Shown piece after piece: positions 24,654-32,904 of a stretch of 64,000 nucleotides of DNA (position 1 is its first letter; each line of letters opens with the position of its first letter). The stretch lies in NCBI GenBank assembly GCA_963819845.1, contig CAWFXQ010000008.1:558001-622000 (forward strand). The letters run 5' to 3'. This DNA is from DATAGF01 sp963819845. GTDB lineage: Bacteria > Actinomycetota > Thermoleophilia > Miltoncostaeales > Miltoncostaeaceae. A program made the position numbers and the translations under genes. The notes beneath the pieces were generated by a model. That model saw only the letters and a list, made by a program, of their open reading frames with translations, was not told the DNA's origin and searched no databases.

Positions 24654-25556
24654 GTGACTTTTTTACGGCCCACGAACACAAACTTCTCGCGCAGCGAAGA
24701 ACTCGGCGTGCCGCCGGACGGGCCCCTCCTGCTGCTCTCGCCCCACATGGACGACGCCGCGCTCTCGTGCGCGGCGCTGATCGAGCGCGGTGAGCCCCTC
24801 GACGTCCTCACGGTCTGCACCGGCGTGCCCGACCCCCCCACGCGGGGGGACTGGGACCGGCTCTGCGGCTTCCCGACCTCCACCGAGAGCGTGACCGCGC
24901 GGCGGGCCGAGGAGGAGGCCGCCTTCGCCGGATCAGGCCACCGGCTGGCCACCCTCGACCTCCTCGAGTCCCAGCACCTCGACGCGCCCCGGGCCGAGGC
25001 GGACGCCCAGGCGGTCTCCCGCGCCGTCGCCCGCTGGTGCGAGCGCAATCGTCAGGGCACGGTCGCCCTCCCGGCGTGCGCAGGCCGCTCGTCGGCCGCC
25101 CTGGAGGCGGTCTTCGGACGGCCGACCGGGCGCCGGCGCGCGCGCCTCAAGCGACTGACCGGGCCCGCCGGCCGTTGGGTGCTCGCGCGCGGCCACCGGG
25201 CGGTGGTGCCCAACGACGAGCCCGTGGTACACGGCGATCACCGCTTCGTGCGCGACGCCGCGCTGCGGGCCATGCGCGACGCACCCGGCGCGCGGGCGCT
25301 GCTCTACGAGGAGGTGCCGTACCTGTGGGGGGCGCCGGCCGATCGCGAGGCCGCACGCGCGGCGGCGGATGCCGGCCTCCGGCTCTCGGCGCCGGTCACC
25401 GTGCCGGTCAACCGGCCGGCGAAGGCGCGGCGGGTCAGCGCCTACCGAAGCCAGCTGCCCCACCTCTACCAGCGGAGCGGGTCCCTCGACACGCCGGAGG
25501 GCCTGCCGCCGCTCGAGCGCTACTGGTGGCTCAGCCGCGAAGACGCCGCCGACTGA
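24654..25556 (+). CDS. PIG-L (LmbE) family deacetylase-like protein
   Basis: A 300-residue protein with the LmbE-like zinc site LLLLSPHMDDAALSCAALI near residue 30 and a distal VVHGDHRFVRDAA near residue 192. Family members remove acetyl from N-acetylglucosaminyl lipids or conjugates. Compared with MshB types it has a long middle insertion. GTG start at 24654 with AGGAG 6 nt upstream. It opens the polysaccharide region and its 3' end overlaps the antiparallel flippase gene by 37 bp. Substrate unknown; a glycan-linked N-acetyl sugar is reasonable. Confidence 0.85.
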   Translation: MTFLRPTNTNFSRSEELGVPPDGPLLLLSPHMDDAALSCAALIERGEPLDVLTVCTGVPDPPTRGDWDRLCGFPTSTESVTARRAEEEAAFAGSGHRLATLDLLESQHLDAPRAEADAQAVSRAVARWCERNRQGTVALPACAGRSSAALEAVFGRPTGRRRARLKRLTGPAGRWVLARGHRAVVPNDEPVVHGDHRFVRDAALRAMRDAPGARALLYEEVPYLWGAPADREAARAAADAGLRLSAPVTVPVNRPAKARRVSAYRSQLPHLYQRSGSLDTPEGLPPLERYWWLSREDAAD

Positions 25557-27070
25557 CCCCTGCGGGAGGGGCGCAGGCGGCGCACCTCCGCCCTCAGCTC
25601 GGGCACCTGCCACATGCACAGTGGGAGGTAGAGGGCGATCCCGGCCGCGACGACCGCGACCAGGCGCAGCGACGCCGGCAGGTCCTGGTCGACGAGCCAG
25701 AGGCGGAGGGCGACGAGGGCGATGCACACCAGGACCGTCGCCCGCACGACCCCCAGCAGGCCCCGGAAGAACCGCGCGGCGCTGAGCCCGACCGTCCTGG
25801 CGACGACCTGGGTGTAGGCCGGCATCAGCACGGTCGTGGCGATCGCGAAGGCCGTCGCGACGCCCACGACGCCCCAGGGCAGGCCCGCCACGAACGACGC
25901 GACGGCGGCGACCACGGAGACGATCCCCCAGCGCAGCAGCCACCCGGAGCGATTGCGGGCGAGGAGGACGCTGCCGTGAACGGCCTGGAGGGAGAGGAGG
26001 ATCCCGGCCCAGGCGAGCACCTGGATGATGGGCACGGCGTCGTTCCAGCGCTCCCCGAGCACCACGGGGACGAAGTCCGGCGCGACGATGATGAGGCCGG
26101 CCATCGCCGGGAGCGTGACCGCCCCGATGGCCCGGCTGACCCGGATCCAGAGTGAGCCGATGCGCGCGGCGTCGTCCTGGATCCGGGAGAAGGCGGGGAA
26201 GAGGACCTGCCGCACGGGGTCGCCGATCTTGGTCACCGGGTACAGCATCAGGTTGTACGAAAGGGTGTAGAGCCCCAGGGGGGTGGCGCCGAGGAAGCGG
26301 CCGATCAGCAGGTTGTCGGCGTTGCGCTCGAAGTACTGCAGGAAGCCGTAGCCCATGACGTTGCCGCTGTAGACGCCCATGCTCCGGAGGGCGGCCGTCG
26401 AGAACGTGAACCTCGGGCGCCACGGGCAGCAGGCCCACAGCAGGACGACGTAGACGAACGAGGTCGCGATGGCCATGTTGACGATCGCCCAGGGACCCCC
26501 TCCGAGCAGCGCGGTCGCCACACCGACGGCGCCGCCGGCCACGCCCGCGACCATCTGGCTCGCCTCGAGCGCGCGGAAGTTCATCGCCCGGTTCAGGAGG
26601 GCGCTGTGGGTGGCGCCGAGCGACACCAGGACGAACGACGCGGCGAGGGCCATGAACAGGGGTTGCACCTCCGGCTCGCCGAAGAAGTCGGCCACGAGCC
26701 CGGAGACGGCGATCCCCAGCAGCGCCAGCATCACGCCGGCGTAGAGGGTGGTCCAGAACACCGTCAACCGGTCGCCGGGCCGGAGCGTCGCGCGGTGGAC
26801 GAGGGCCGAGCCCAGCCCGAGGTCGCCGAAGACCAGCATCAGCGTCGCGAACACGAGGGCGAGCCCCACGAGGCCGAAGTCGAAGGGCGTCAGCAGCCGC
26901 GCAAGGACGATCGCCACGGCCGCCCGCGTGCCCTGCAGGACGACCTGCGTCCCGATCTTCCAGCCCACGCCGCCGAGCACCCGCCGGCGCATCCCGTCGC
27001 CCTGCGCGGCGGCGGCCGGAGCCTCCGCCGACCCGCTGGTCGCCCTTCCCGCCTCAGGTGTGCTCCGCAT
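25520..27070 (-). CDS. Polysaccharide flippase (Wzx-like, MOP superfamily)
   Basis: A 516-residue membrane protein with 12 or more hydrophobic segments belonging to the oligosaccharide-flippase group (Polysacc_synt_3/WzxC-like). Recognisable: GWKIGTQVVLQGTRAAVAIVLARLLTPFDFGLVGLA at the N-terminus (shown here as the LLTPFDFGLVGLA motif) and YFERNADNLLIGRFLGATPLG mid-protein. Expected to move undecaprenyl-linked repeat units across the membrane. Start is uncertain: ATG 27070 is used; ATG 26992 would drop 26 polar residues. Divergent from the GT4 gene at 27238. Confidence 0.9.
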   Translation of the reverse strand: MRSTPEAGRATSGSAEAPAAAAQGDGMRRRVLGGVGWKIGTQVVLQGTRAAVAIVLARLLTPFDFGLVGLALVFATLMLVFGDLGLGSALVHRATLRPGDRLTVFWTTLYAGVMLALLGIAVSGLVADFFGEPEVQPLFMALAASFVLVSLGATHSALLNRAMNFRALEASQMVAGVAGGAVGVATALLGGGPWAIVNMAIATSFVYVVLLWACCPWRPRFTFSTAALRSMGVYSGNVMGYGFLQYFERNADNLLIGRFLGATPLGLYTLSYNLMLYPVTKIGDPVRQVLFPAFSRIQDDAARIGSLWIRVSRAIGAVTLPAMAGLIIVAPDFVPVVLGERWNDAVPIIQVLAWAGILLSLQAVHGSVLLARNRSGWLLRWGIVSVVAAVASFVAGLPWGVVGVATAFAIATTVLMPAYTQVVARTVGLSAARFFRGLLGVVRATVLVCIALVALRLWLVDQDLPASLRLVAVVAAGIALYLPLCMWQVPELRAEVRRLRPSRRGQSAASSRLSHQ

Positions 27071-27225
27071 GCCCCGTCCGGCCCTCCCGCCGACGGCGTC
27101 CTCCCGCCGGGCGGCCACCCGCTCGTCGCCGCACGACAGCGTAGGCCAGGTTCGGGGCGGTGAGACTGGCCGGACGGGGGGGCCACGGGAACCGCCCGCG
27201 GGGCGTGCTGCGGGCGGACCGCTCC

Positions 27226-27231
27226 TATCAT
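27226..27231 (+). promoter_or_regulatory. Candidate -10 element of the GT4 gene (TATCAT)
   Basis: TATCAT ends 6 nt before the ATG at 27238, again the spacing of a leaderless transcript. Confidence 0.45.
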
Positions 27232-27237
27232 CGCCCG

Positions 27238-28602
27238 ATGCCGCGCGCCTCCGGCGACCGCCGCGTCCTCATGCTGGCCTACCACTTCCCGCCGATCGGC
27301 GGGGCCGGCGTGCAGCGCACCACGAAGTTCGTGCGCTTCCTGCCCGATCTCGGCTACCTGCCGGTCGTGGTGGCGAGCCCCGGCGCCGCGACCGACCGGT
27401 TCACGCCGCACGACGCCGGGCTGATGCGCGGCGTGCCGCAGGCGGCCGAGGTGCACCGGGTGCCGGGGCCCGAGCCACCGATCAGCCGGGGCTGGCGGCG
27501 GCGGGCCGAGCGCTGGTGCGGCGTGCCCCCGCCGTTCGGGCGATGGTGGACCGCGGGCGCGCGCGAGCTGGCCGTGCGCGTCGGCGCCGACGCGGGCGTC
27601 GACCTCGTCTACGCGACGATCATGCCCTTCGAGTCGGGCGTCGCCGGGGTCCAGGTCGCGCGCGCCCTCGGCCGGCCCCTCGTGGTCAACCTCCGCGACG
27701 CCTGGGCGATCGACGAGCTCCAGGTGTACCCGACGGCGGCGCACCGCCGGCTCGAGGCGCGGCGCATGCGGGCCGTCATGGGCGCCGCGGACGCGGTCGT
27801 CATGAACACGCGGGAGGCGGCGCGCCGCGCCGTCGAGCGCTTCCCGGAGCTCTCGGGGAGGCGCGTCCTCGCGATCGGCAACGGCTTCGACGGCTCGGAG
27901 TTCGCCGGCCCGCCGCCCGCGCGGACCGACGCGGCGTTCCGGATCGTCCACACCGGCATGCTCTACACGGAGCTGGGCCTGCGCCACGAGCGCAGCACGA
28001 TGGCCCGGCGCGTGCTGCGGGGCGCCTCGCCCGACCTCAACATCCTCGGGCGATCGCCGGTCTACCTCTACCGGGCTCTCGACCGCCTGCTCGCCGAGGA
28101 CCCGTCGGCGGCCGGGCGGGTGCAGGTGCACCTCGCCGGGGTCCTGTCCGACGCCGACCGCGAGGTCAGCGCGGCCTGCGCGGCGCGGGTCCACCTCCAC
28201 CCCTACCTGTCGCACGCGGACTCGATCGACCTGATCCGCTCGGCCGACCTGCTCTTCCTGCCGATGCACCGGCCGGCGCCGGGCGTCGCCTCGAGCACCA
28301 TGCCGGGCAAGGCCTTCGAGTACATGGCCTCGGGGCGCCCCATCCTCGCGGCGGTGCCGCCGGGTGACGCGCACGACCTGCTGTCCGCGCTCGGGACCGC
28401 CCGCGTCTGCGCCCCGACGGACGTCAACGGGATGCTGCGGGCGCTGCGGGAGGAGCTCGCGCGGACCGACAGCGGCCGGCCGCCGCCGGAGCCGGATGCG
28501 CAGGTGCTGGCCCGGTGCGAGCGCCGCGCGCGCGCCGCCGAGCTCGCCGCCGTCTTCGACGACGTGCTCGCCGGCCGGGCCGGCGGGCGGGACCGGCTAT
28601 GA
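27238..28602 (+). CDS. Glycosyltransferase, GT4-like
   Basis: A 454-residue GT-B fold glycosyltransferase. N-terminal VLMLAYHFPPIGGAGVQRTTKF is the usual acceptor-side loop; the C-terminal donor site is AFEYMASGRPILAAVPPG with the preceding SADLLFLPMH. Between them, VIGNGFDGSEF-like text (AIGNGFDGSEF) matches the GT4 'ngvD...f' step. I prefer the ATG at 27238, directly downstream of a TATCAT element, over earlier in-frame starts. Predicted to add a sugar to the repeat unit; donor and acceptor unknown. Converges on another GT4 gene, overlapping 6 bp at the stops. Confidence 0.88.
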   Translation: MPRASGDRRVLMLAYHFPPIGGAGVQRTTKFVRFLPDLGYLPVVVASPGAATDRFTPHDAGLMRGVPQAAEVHRVPGPEPPISRGWRRRAERWCGVPPPFGRWWTAGARELAVRVGADAGVDLVYATIMPFESGVAGVQVARALGRPLVVNLRDAWAIDELQVYPTAAHRRLEARRMRAVMGAADAVVMNTREAARRAVERFPELSGRRVLAIGNGFDGSEFAGPPPARTDAAFRIVHTGMLYTELGLRHERSTMARRVLRGASPDLNILGRSPVYLYRALDRLLAEDPSAAGRVQVHLAGVLSDADREVSAACAARVHLHPYLSHADSIDLIRSADLLFLPMHRPAPGVASSTMPGKAFEYMASGRPILAAVPPGDAHDLLSALGTARVCAPTDVNGMLRALREELARTDSGRPPPEPDAQVLARCERRARAAELAAVFDDVLAGRAGGRDRL

Positions 28603-29793
28603 CCGCGGGATCGCGGGGGCGAGCTCGTCCGCCGGCACCCCGGGGAGCGCGAGGGCGCGCAGCAGGCGCTCCGACACGGCCCTCCAGGTGAAGAGCCGGG
28701 ACCGCTCGAGGGCGATCGCCCCCAGGCGCGCCGCCGTGCCGGGATCGGCCAGCGCCCGCATCGCGTCGAGCAGGCCGTCGTCGTCGGAGGGGTCAACGAT
28801 CCGCCCGCCGTCCCCGATGAGCTCCTTGGAGCCCCCCACGCCGGTGCCGATGCTGGGAAGACCGGCGGCGGCGGCCTCCGTGTAGACGATCGCCGAGGCC
28901 TCGAAGTGCGAGGGCATGACGAAGCAGGTCGCGCGCCCGAAGAGCGCTTCGGCGCGCGCGCGCTCGGCGGGAACGTTGAGGCGCAGCGGCCCGTGGCCGG
29001 TGATCCCCGCGGCGGCGATGGGGGGGTGGCTCCCGACGACGTCGAGCCGTGCCTCGGGCAGCTCCGACCGCAGCCGCGAGAAGGCCCGCACGACCCCCGC
29101 GCCGTTCTTGCCCGCCCAGTCGCGCCCGACGAACAGGAAGCGCGGAACGCTCCAGTCGCGCTCGGCCGGCGAGGGATCGTGGTTGCGCCCGACCCCGACG
29201 ACGTGGATCCGCTCCCGCGGGACACCGTAGTCGGCCTCCAGCGAGTCGGCCACCCATGAGGTCGTGACGCAGCAGGCGACCGCGCGCTCGTAGGCACGGC
29301 GCTGGGCGTCCCGCCGGGCCCGGACGGCGCGCGCCGACAACCGGCTCCAGCCCGGGTACGGGTACTGGACCGCCTGGGCGACGGTGATGTCCTCGAACGT
29401 CACGACCCGGAGCCCCCGCGGCAGGGCGTAGCCGGTGCCGATCTGGACGACGCCGTCGAGCGGCGCCGCGCGGGCTGCGGCGCGGCGGGCCGCCCAGCTC
29501 TGCACGACCCCCATCTCGGGGCTGATCTCGGCGGTCGCCTTCGCGAGCCGGAGCGACTCGCGCGCGCCGCCGCCCCGGCACCGCGGCAGCCGCATGGCCG
29601 CGAGGGCGGCGGTCGCACCGAGCTCCAGCGGCCGCGGCGGGAGGGCGCGGAGCGCGCGGGCCTCGACCCCCGCCTCCTCCAGGCCGCGCGCGACCCCCGA
29701 CGGCGAGCCGGACCAGGTCGCCCGGTCGAATGGATCGCCCGGGAAGGCGACGCCCACCGCGGCCCCCGCGCCGCGGCCCTTTCGGTCCGGCAC
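28597..29793 (-). CDS. Glycosyltransferase, GT4 family
   Basis: A 398-residue GT-B enzyme. The donor-binding domain shows RFLFVGRDWAGKNGAGVVRAF, CFVMPSHFEASAIVYTEAAAAGLPSIGT with the Ex7E pattern, and GGRIVDPSDDDGLLDAM. GTG start at 29793 is 2 nt after the stop of the Ala/Pro-rich protein gene, so the two form a transcription unit. The longer frame upstream is translation across that gene in the wrong phase. Role: chain assembly in the polysaccharide locus. Confidence 0.9.
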   Translation of the reverse strand: MPDRKGRGAGAAVGVAFPGDPFDRATWSGSPSGVARGLEEAGVEARALRALPPRPLELGATAALAAMRLPRCRGGGARESLRLAKATAEISPEMGVVQSWAARRAAARAAPLDGVVQIGTGYALPRGLRVVTFEDITVAQAVQYPYPGWSRLSARAVRARRDAQRRAYERAVACCVTTSWVADSLEADYGVPRERIHVVGVGRNHDPSPAERDWSVPRFLFVGRDWAGKNGAGVVRAFSRLRSELPEARLDVVGSHPPIAAAGITGHGPLRLNVPAERARAEALFGRATCFVMPSHFEASAIVYTEAAAAGLPSIGTGVGGSKELIGDGGRIVDPSDDDGLLDAMRALADPGTAARLGAIALERSRLFTWRAVSERLLRALALPGVPADELAPAIPRS

Positions 29794-29795
29794 CG

Positions 29796-30746
29796 TCAGA
29801 GCAGCGCCGGGATCGCCAGCGCGACCGCGACCGCGATCCCGACGAGGAGGGCCGCGACCGCCCATCCGGGGACCCGGAGCGCGTCCGCCTCCGGCTCCGG
29901 GGCCCGCGGCACCCTGGCGACCGCGCCGCGGGCCGCGGGCGCCGGGGCCGCCCGCGCGGGACGGGCCGCAGCGGCCGCCCGGGGGCGGGCCCCGCGGGGC
30001 GCGGCGGACCTCGCGGGGCGCGCGGTCGCGGCGCCCGTGGACGCCGGCAGCGCCGCGCGGGGCCGTCGCCCGGGCGGGAGGGCCTGCTGCCCCCGCCAGC
30101 CGCCCGGCCCCCGCCCGCCGCGCATCCGCCGCACGCCGACCGCCGTGCCGGGGATCACCAGCATGGCCAGGAACCCCACGAGCGCGACCCGCTCGGCCAC
30201 GTCGAACAGCGGGTCTGCCGCGGTCGCGGTTGCGGAGGGCGCCTCGTCGGCGACCGCCGGCGTCCGCCGGGCCGCCAGCGCGGCGGCGGCGGCGGCCTCG
30301 TCGCGCACGGCCGCGCGCGCCGCCTCGGCGCGCCGCGCCTGCGCCGCCGCGCGCTGCCGCGCCCGGCGCCGCTCGGCGGCCCGGGCGGCTCGCTGGCGCT
30401 CCCGCGCCGCGGCCGCGCGCCGCTGCTGGGCCTCGGCGGCGCGGCGCGCGGCCGCGCCGCTCCGGTCCGGCTCGTCCTCGACGGCCGGCGCGACCGGCTC
30501 GGGCGCCGCCGGGGCCGGGGCGGGCGCCGGCGCGGGTGCGGGGGCCGGGGCCGGGGCGGGCGCGGGCCGCGGCGGCGGGAGGCGGGGCGGCGCATCGGGC
30601 GGCGGGAGGTCGGGTCCTCCGGGGACCCCCGCCCCCGTCGCCGCCGCGGCCGTGCAGGCCAGCGCCGCGATCAGGGCGACGGCGGCCACGCATCTGACGA
30701 CACCGCGACGAGCTGACCGGCGAGATTCCATCCCATCGGATGACAC
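29796..30746 (-). CDS. Ala/Pro/Arg-rich membrane protein of unknown function
   Basis: A 316-residue protein I do not recognise. Visible: N-terminal signal or anchor (VAAVALIAALACTAAAATG), a Pro-rich region with about ten consecutive Pro-Ala pairs near residue 65, a long Ala/Arg/Glu-rich segment (about 95-165) likely to be helical coiled coil, a hydrophobic segment VALVGFLAMLVIPGTAVGV, another Pro/Ala/Arg-rich stretch and a C-terminal membrane helix (GWAVAALLVGIAVAVALAIPALL, about 20 residues). Pro-Ala spacers usually cross the cell wall or separate domains. Coupled to the downstream GT4 gene, so a role in polysaccharide assembly or anchoring is possible. Confidence 0.65.
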   Translation of the reverse strand: MSSDGMESRRSARRGVVRCVAAVALIAALACTAAAATGAGVPGGPDLPPPDAPPRLPPPRPAPAPAPAPAPAPAPAPAPAAPEPVAPAVEDEPDRSGAAARRAAEAQQRRAAAARERQRAARAAERRRARQRAAAQARRAEAARAAVRDEAAAAAALAARRTPAVADEAPSATATAADPLFDVAERVALVGFLAMLVIPGTAVGVRRMRGGRGPGGWRGQQALPPGRRPRAALPASTGAATARPARSAAPRGARPRAAAAARPARAAPAPAARGAVARVPRAPEPEADALRVPGWAVAALLVGIAVAVALAIPALL

Positions 30747-30767
30747 CCCTTTGCCCGGGCGCGCGCA

Positions 30768-30782
30768 ACTAGCCGTTCGGCC
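30768..30782 (+). promoter_or_regulatory. EPS-locus shared 15-bp motif, copy 1
   Basis: ACTAGCCGTTCGGCC in the 82-bp gap between the divergent Ala/Pro-rich protein gene and the GT2 gene. Near-identical copies occur at 32714, 38420, 48282 and 55224, all between divergent genes of this locus. Confidence 0.5.
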
Positions 30783-30816
30783 GGACGATGGCCACCGGGG
30801 GCCGCCGGAGCGTCCC

Positions 30817-30822
30817 TATAGT
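30817..30822 (+). promoter_or_regulatory. Candidate -10 element of the GT2 gene (TATAGT)
   Basis: TATAGT ends 6 nt before the GTG at 30829. The shared 15-bp motif lies 34 bp further upstream, where an activator or repressor could act. Confidence 0.5.
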
Positions 30823-30828
30823 CGCGCC

Positions 30829-31785
30829 GTGGCCGAGCCGCTCGTCAGCGTGATCACGCCCGTCTTCAACGGGGAGGAGTTCCTCGAGGAGTGCATCGAG
30901 AGCGTCCTCCGCCAGACCTACGGCAACTTGGAGTACGTGATCGTCGACAACCGCTCGACCGACCGCACTCCGGCCATCCTCGCCGCCTACGCCGCGCGAG
31001 ACGGGCGCATCCGAGTCGAGTCGCCGCCCGACTTCGCCGACCAGGTGGGGAACTTCAACCGTGCCCTCCGCGGGATGGACCCGTCGGCGAGGTGGTGCAA
31101 GCTGCTCTGCGCCGACGACTGGCTCGTCCCCGAGTGCCTGGAGCGCATGGTCGAGGCCGGCGACGCCCACACCGTCGGGATCGTCGGTGCCTACCGCCTG
31201 GACGACGTCTGGGTGAACCTCGACGGGGTCCCCGTGGACCGCGACGTGATCCCGGGGGCGGAATTCTGCCTGCGCGGCCTGCGGGGCGGGCCCTACCTCA
31301 CAGGCTCCCCGACATCGACGATGATCCGCGCCGACCTCGTCCGCTCGCGGCACGACTTCTACGACCCGACGCTGCTCTCGGCCGACACCGACTGCCTCTA
31401 CCGGATCTCCTGCGAGCACGACGTCGCGTGGGTGCGGCAGGTGCTCACCTACACCCGCCGCCACGAGGCGACGCTGACCACGCGGTCCGACCGACTGCAC
31501 ACGTACACGATCGAGAACCTGCGCGCTCTGGCCCGCTACGGCCCGCGGGTGATGCCCCCCGACGAGTACCGGCGCCGGCTGCGCGCCGGGCTCGGCCAGT
31601 ACGCCTGGTTCCTCGCCAAGCAGCGGCTGCGGGGTCGGGCGCGCGCCGACGAGTTCCGCGAGTTCCACCTGCGCGGCCTCGCGCTGCTGGAGGAGGAGAC
31701 CTGGGGCGACCGCGAGGTCGTCGCCGCCGGACGCGTCTGCCGGTCCATCATCGGCGGCGACGCGAGCCCGTCAGTCCTCCTTTGA
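30829..31785 (+). CDS. Glycosyltransferase family 2
   Basis: A 318-residue GT-A enzyme. N-terminal PLVSVITPVFNGEEFLEECIESVL and EYVIVDNRSTDRTPAIL bind the nucleotide; the DXD-like metal motif is CADDWLVP. The second half has LLSADTDCLYRISCEHDVAWV and no transmembrane segment, so it is a cytoplasmic transferase. GTG start at 30829 follows a TATAGT hexamer by 6 nt. Its 3' end overlaps the convergent RTX gene by 15 bp. Confidence 0.9.
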   Translation: MAEPLVSVITPVFNGEEFLEECIESVLRQTYGNLEYVIVDNRSTDRTPAILAAYAARDGRIRVESPPDFADQVGNFNRALRGMDPSARWCKLLCADDWLVPECLERMVEAGDAHTVGIVGAYRLDDVWVNLDGVPVDRDVIPGAEFCLRGLRGGPYLTGSPTSTMIRADLVRSRHDFYDPTLLSADTDCLYRISCEHDVAWVRQVLTYTRRHEATLTTRSDRLHTYTIENLRALARYGPRVMPPDEYRRRLRAGLGQYAWFLAKQRLRGRARADEFREFHLRGLALLEEETWGDREVVAAGRVCRSIIGGDASPSVLL

Positions 31786-32619
31786 GACGTTCTCGCAGTC
31801 GGGGGCGGTGATGTCGGTCGTGTCGGCGATGACGGTGTCGAAGCCCGGCCCGCAGACGACCGTGTCGGGGACGAAGTCGCCCTGACCGGTGAGCAAGCGG
31901 TCGTCGCCGTCGCCCCCGTCGAGGGTGTCCGACCCGAAGCCGCCGTCGAGCATGTCGTCGCCGACGCCGCCGGTGAGGGCGTCGGACCCGCGGTCGCCGA
32001 ACAGCCGGTCGGCGCCGTCCGAGCCGTCGAGCGCGTCGTCGCCGACGCCGCCCAGCATGCGGTCGTCGCCGGCCTCCCCGGTCAGCCGGTCGTCGCCCCG
32101 GCCACCGTCCATCGCGTCCTCGCCGTCGCCGCCGAAGAGGTCGTCGCCGCCGCCCTCGCCGGCGAGGTCGTCGATGCCCGTGCCGCCCCGCACCGTGTCG
32201 TCGCCCGGGCCGCCGCGCATCCGGTCGTCGCCCGTGCCGCCGTCGAGATCGTCGTCGCCGCCGACGTCCTGAACCAAGTCGTTGTCGGCGCCCCCGAGCG
32301 ACCGGTCGTCGCCGGGCCCGGCGCGCAGCAGGTCGGCGCCGGCGCCCCCGCTCGCGCGGTCGCCCCCGGGGCCGCCGAAGAGCCTGTCGCCGCCCCCCTG
32401 GCCCAGCAGGCGGTCGGTCCCGTCGAGACCGATCAGCGTGTCGTCCCCCTCGCCCCCGCGGAGGCGGTCGGCGGCGTCCGTGCCCCGCATGACGTCGCTC
32501 GTCGGGCCGCCCGCGGCGACGACCGCGACGGCCGCCGAGGCGGGCACCAGCAGCGCGCAGGCCACGAGGAGGGAGCTCGCGGCGCGGCGCGGAGAGGGTC
32601 GAGCACAGCGTGAGTCCAT
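31771..32619 (-). CDS. Secreted RTX-type calcium-binding repeat protein
   Basis: A 282-residue protein with an N-terminal signal peptide (SSLLVACALLVPASAAVAVV) followed, from about residue 43 to 240, by roughly twenty nonapeptide repeats of the GGxGxDxLx type (for example GGEGDDTLI, GGVGDDALDG, GGDGDDRLLTG). These fold as a calcium-binding beta-roll. A short C-terminal domain with two cysteines (VCGPGFDTV, APDCENV) closes it. Sec-type signal rather than a type I secretion tail. Probably a matrix or surface protein accompanying the polysaccharide. Confidence 0.88.
   Translation of the reverse strand: MDSRCARPSPRRAASSLLVACALLVPASAAVAVVAAGGPTSDVMRGTDAADRLRGGEGDDTLIGLDGTDRLLGQGGGDRLFGGPGGDRASGGAGADLLRAGPGDDRSLGGADNDLVQDVGGDDDLDGGTGDDRMRGGPGDDTVRGGTGIDDLAGEGGGDDLFGGDGEDAMDGGRGDDRLTGEAGDDRMLGGVGDDALDGSDGADRLFGDRGSDALTGGVGDDMLDGGFGSDTLDGGDGDDRLLTGQGDFVPDTVVCGPGFDTVIADTTDITAPDCENVSKED
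31900..32485. repeat. RTX nonapeptide-coding tandem repeat region
   Basis: About twenty imperfect 27-bp units coding the Gly/Asp-rich RTX repeats of the 31771-32619 gene. Units are diverged at the DNA level. Boundaries approximate. Confidence 0.6.
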
Positions 32620-32713
32620 TCAGCACCTTGCCCGCATCGAGGCCCGTTGACGACCCGGCGAGGCTACCTCGGCCGGCGCGGCGGCCACCAGGGCCCAACT
32701 TCCAGGCCTGACT

Positions 32714-32728
32714 GGTCGAACGGCTAGT
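32714..32728 (-). promoter_or_regulatory. EPS-locus shared 15-bp motif, copy 2
   Basis: Minus-strand reading ACTAGCCGTTCGACC, differing from copy 1 at one base. It lies in the 285-bp divergent gap between the RTX gene (95 bp away) and the Wzz-like gene. Confidence 0.5.
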
Positions 32729-32904
32729 CGGAGTGAGGCGAGACACCCCCGATCGGCCGTGCCCGTCAGCCCGATCGGCGATACCGCGGACGAGCTGCGC
32801 GAACTAGGGTCCGTGAGCCGGTCGCCATGCGCGCCCTCGCAGGCCCGGTACGCCGCACGACACGGATGTGGCGGACGTTCAGACACACGGAATGGGGCGC
32901 AGCG

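Noticed and set aside
30490..30580. GC-rich repetitive stretch as a DNA repeat element
   Set aside because: It is explained by the Pro-Ala repeat codons of the 29796-30746 gene.
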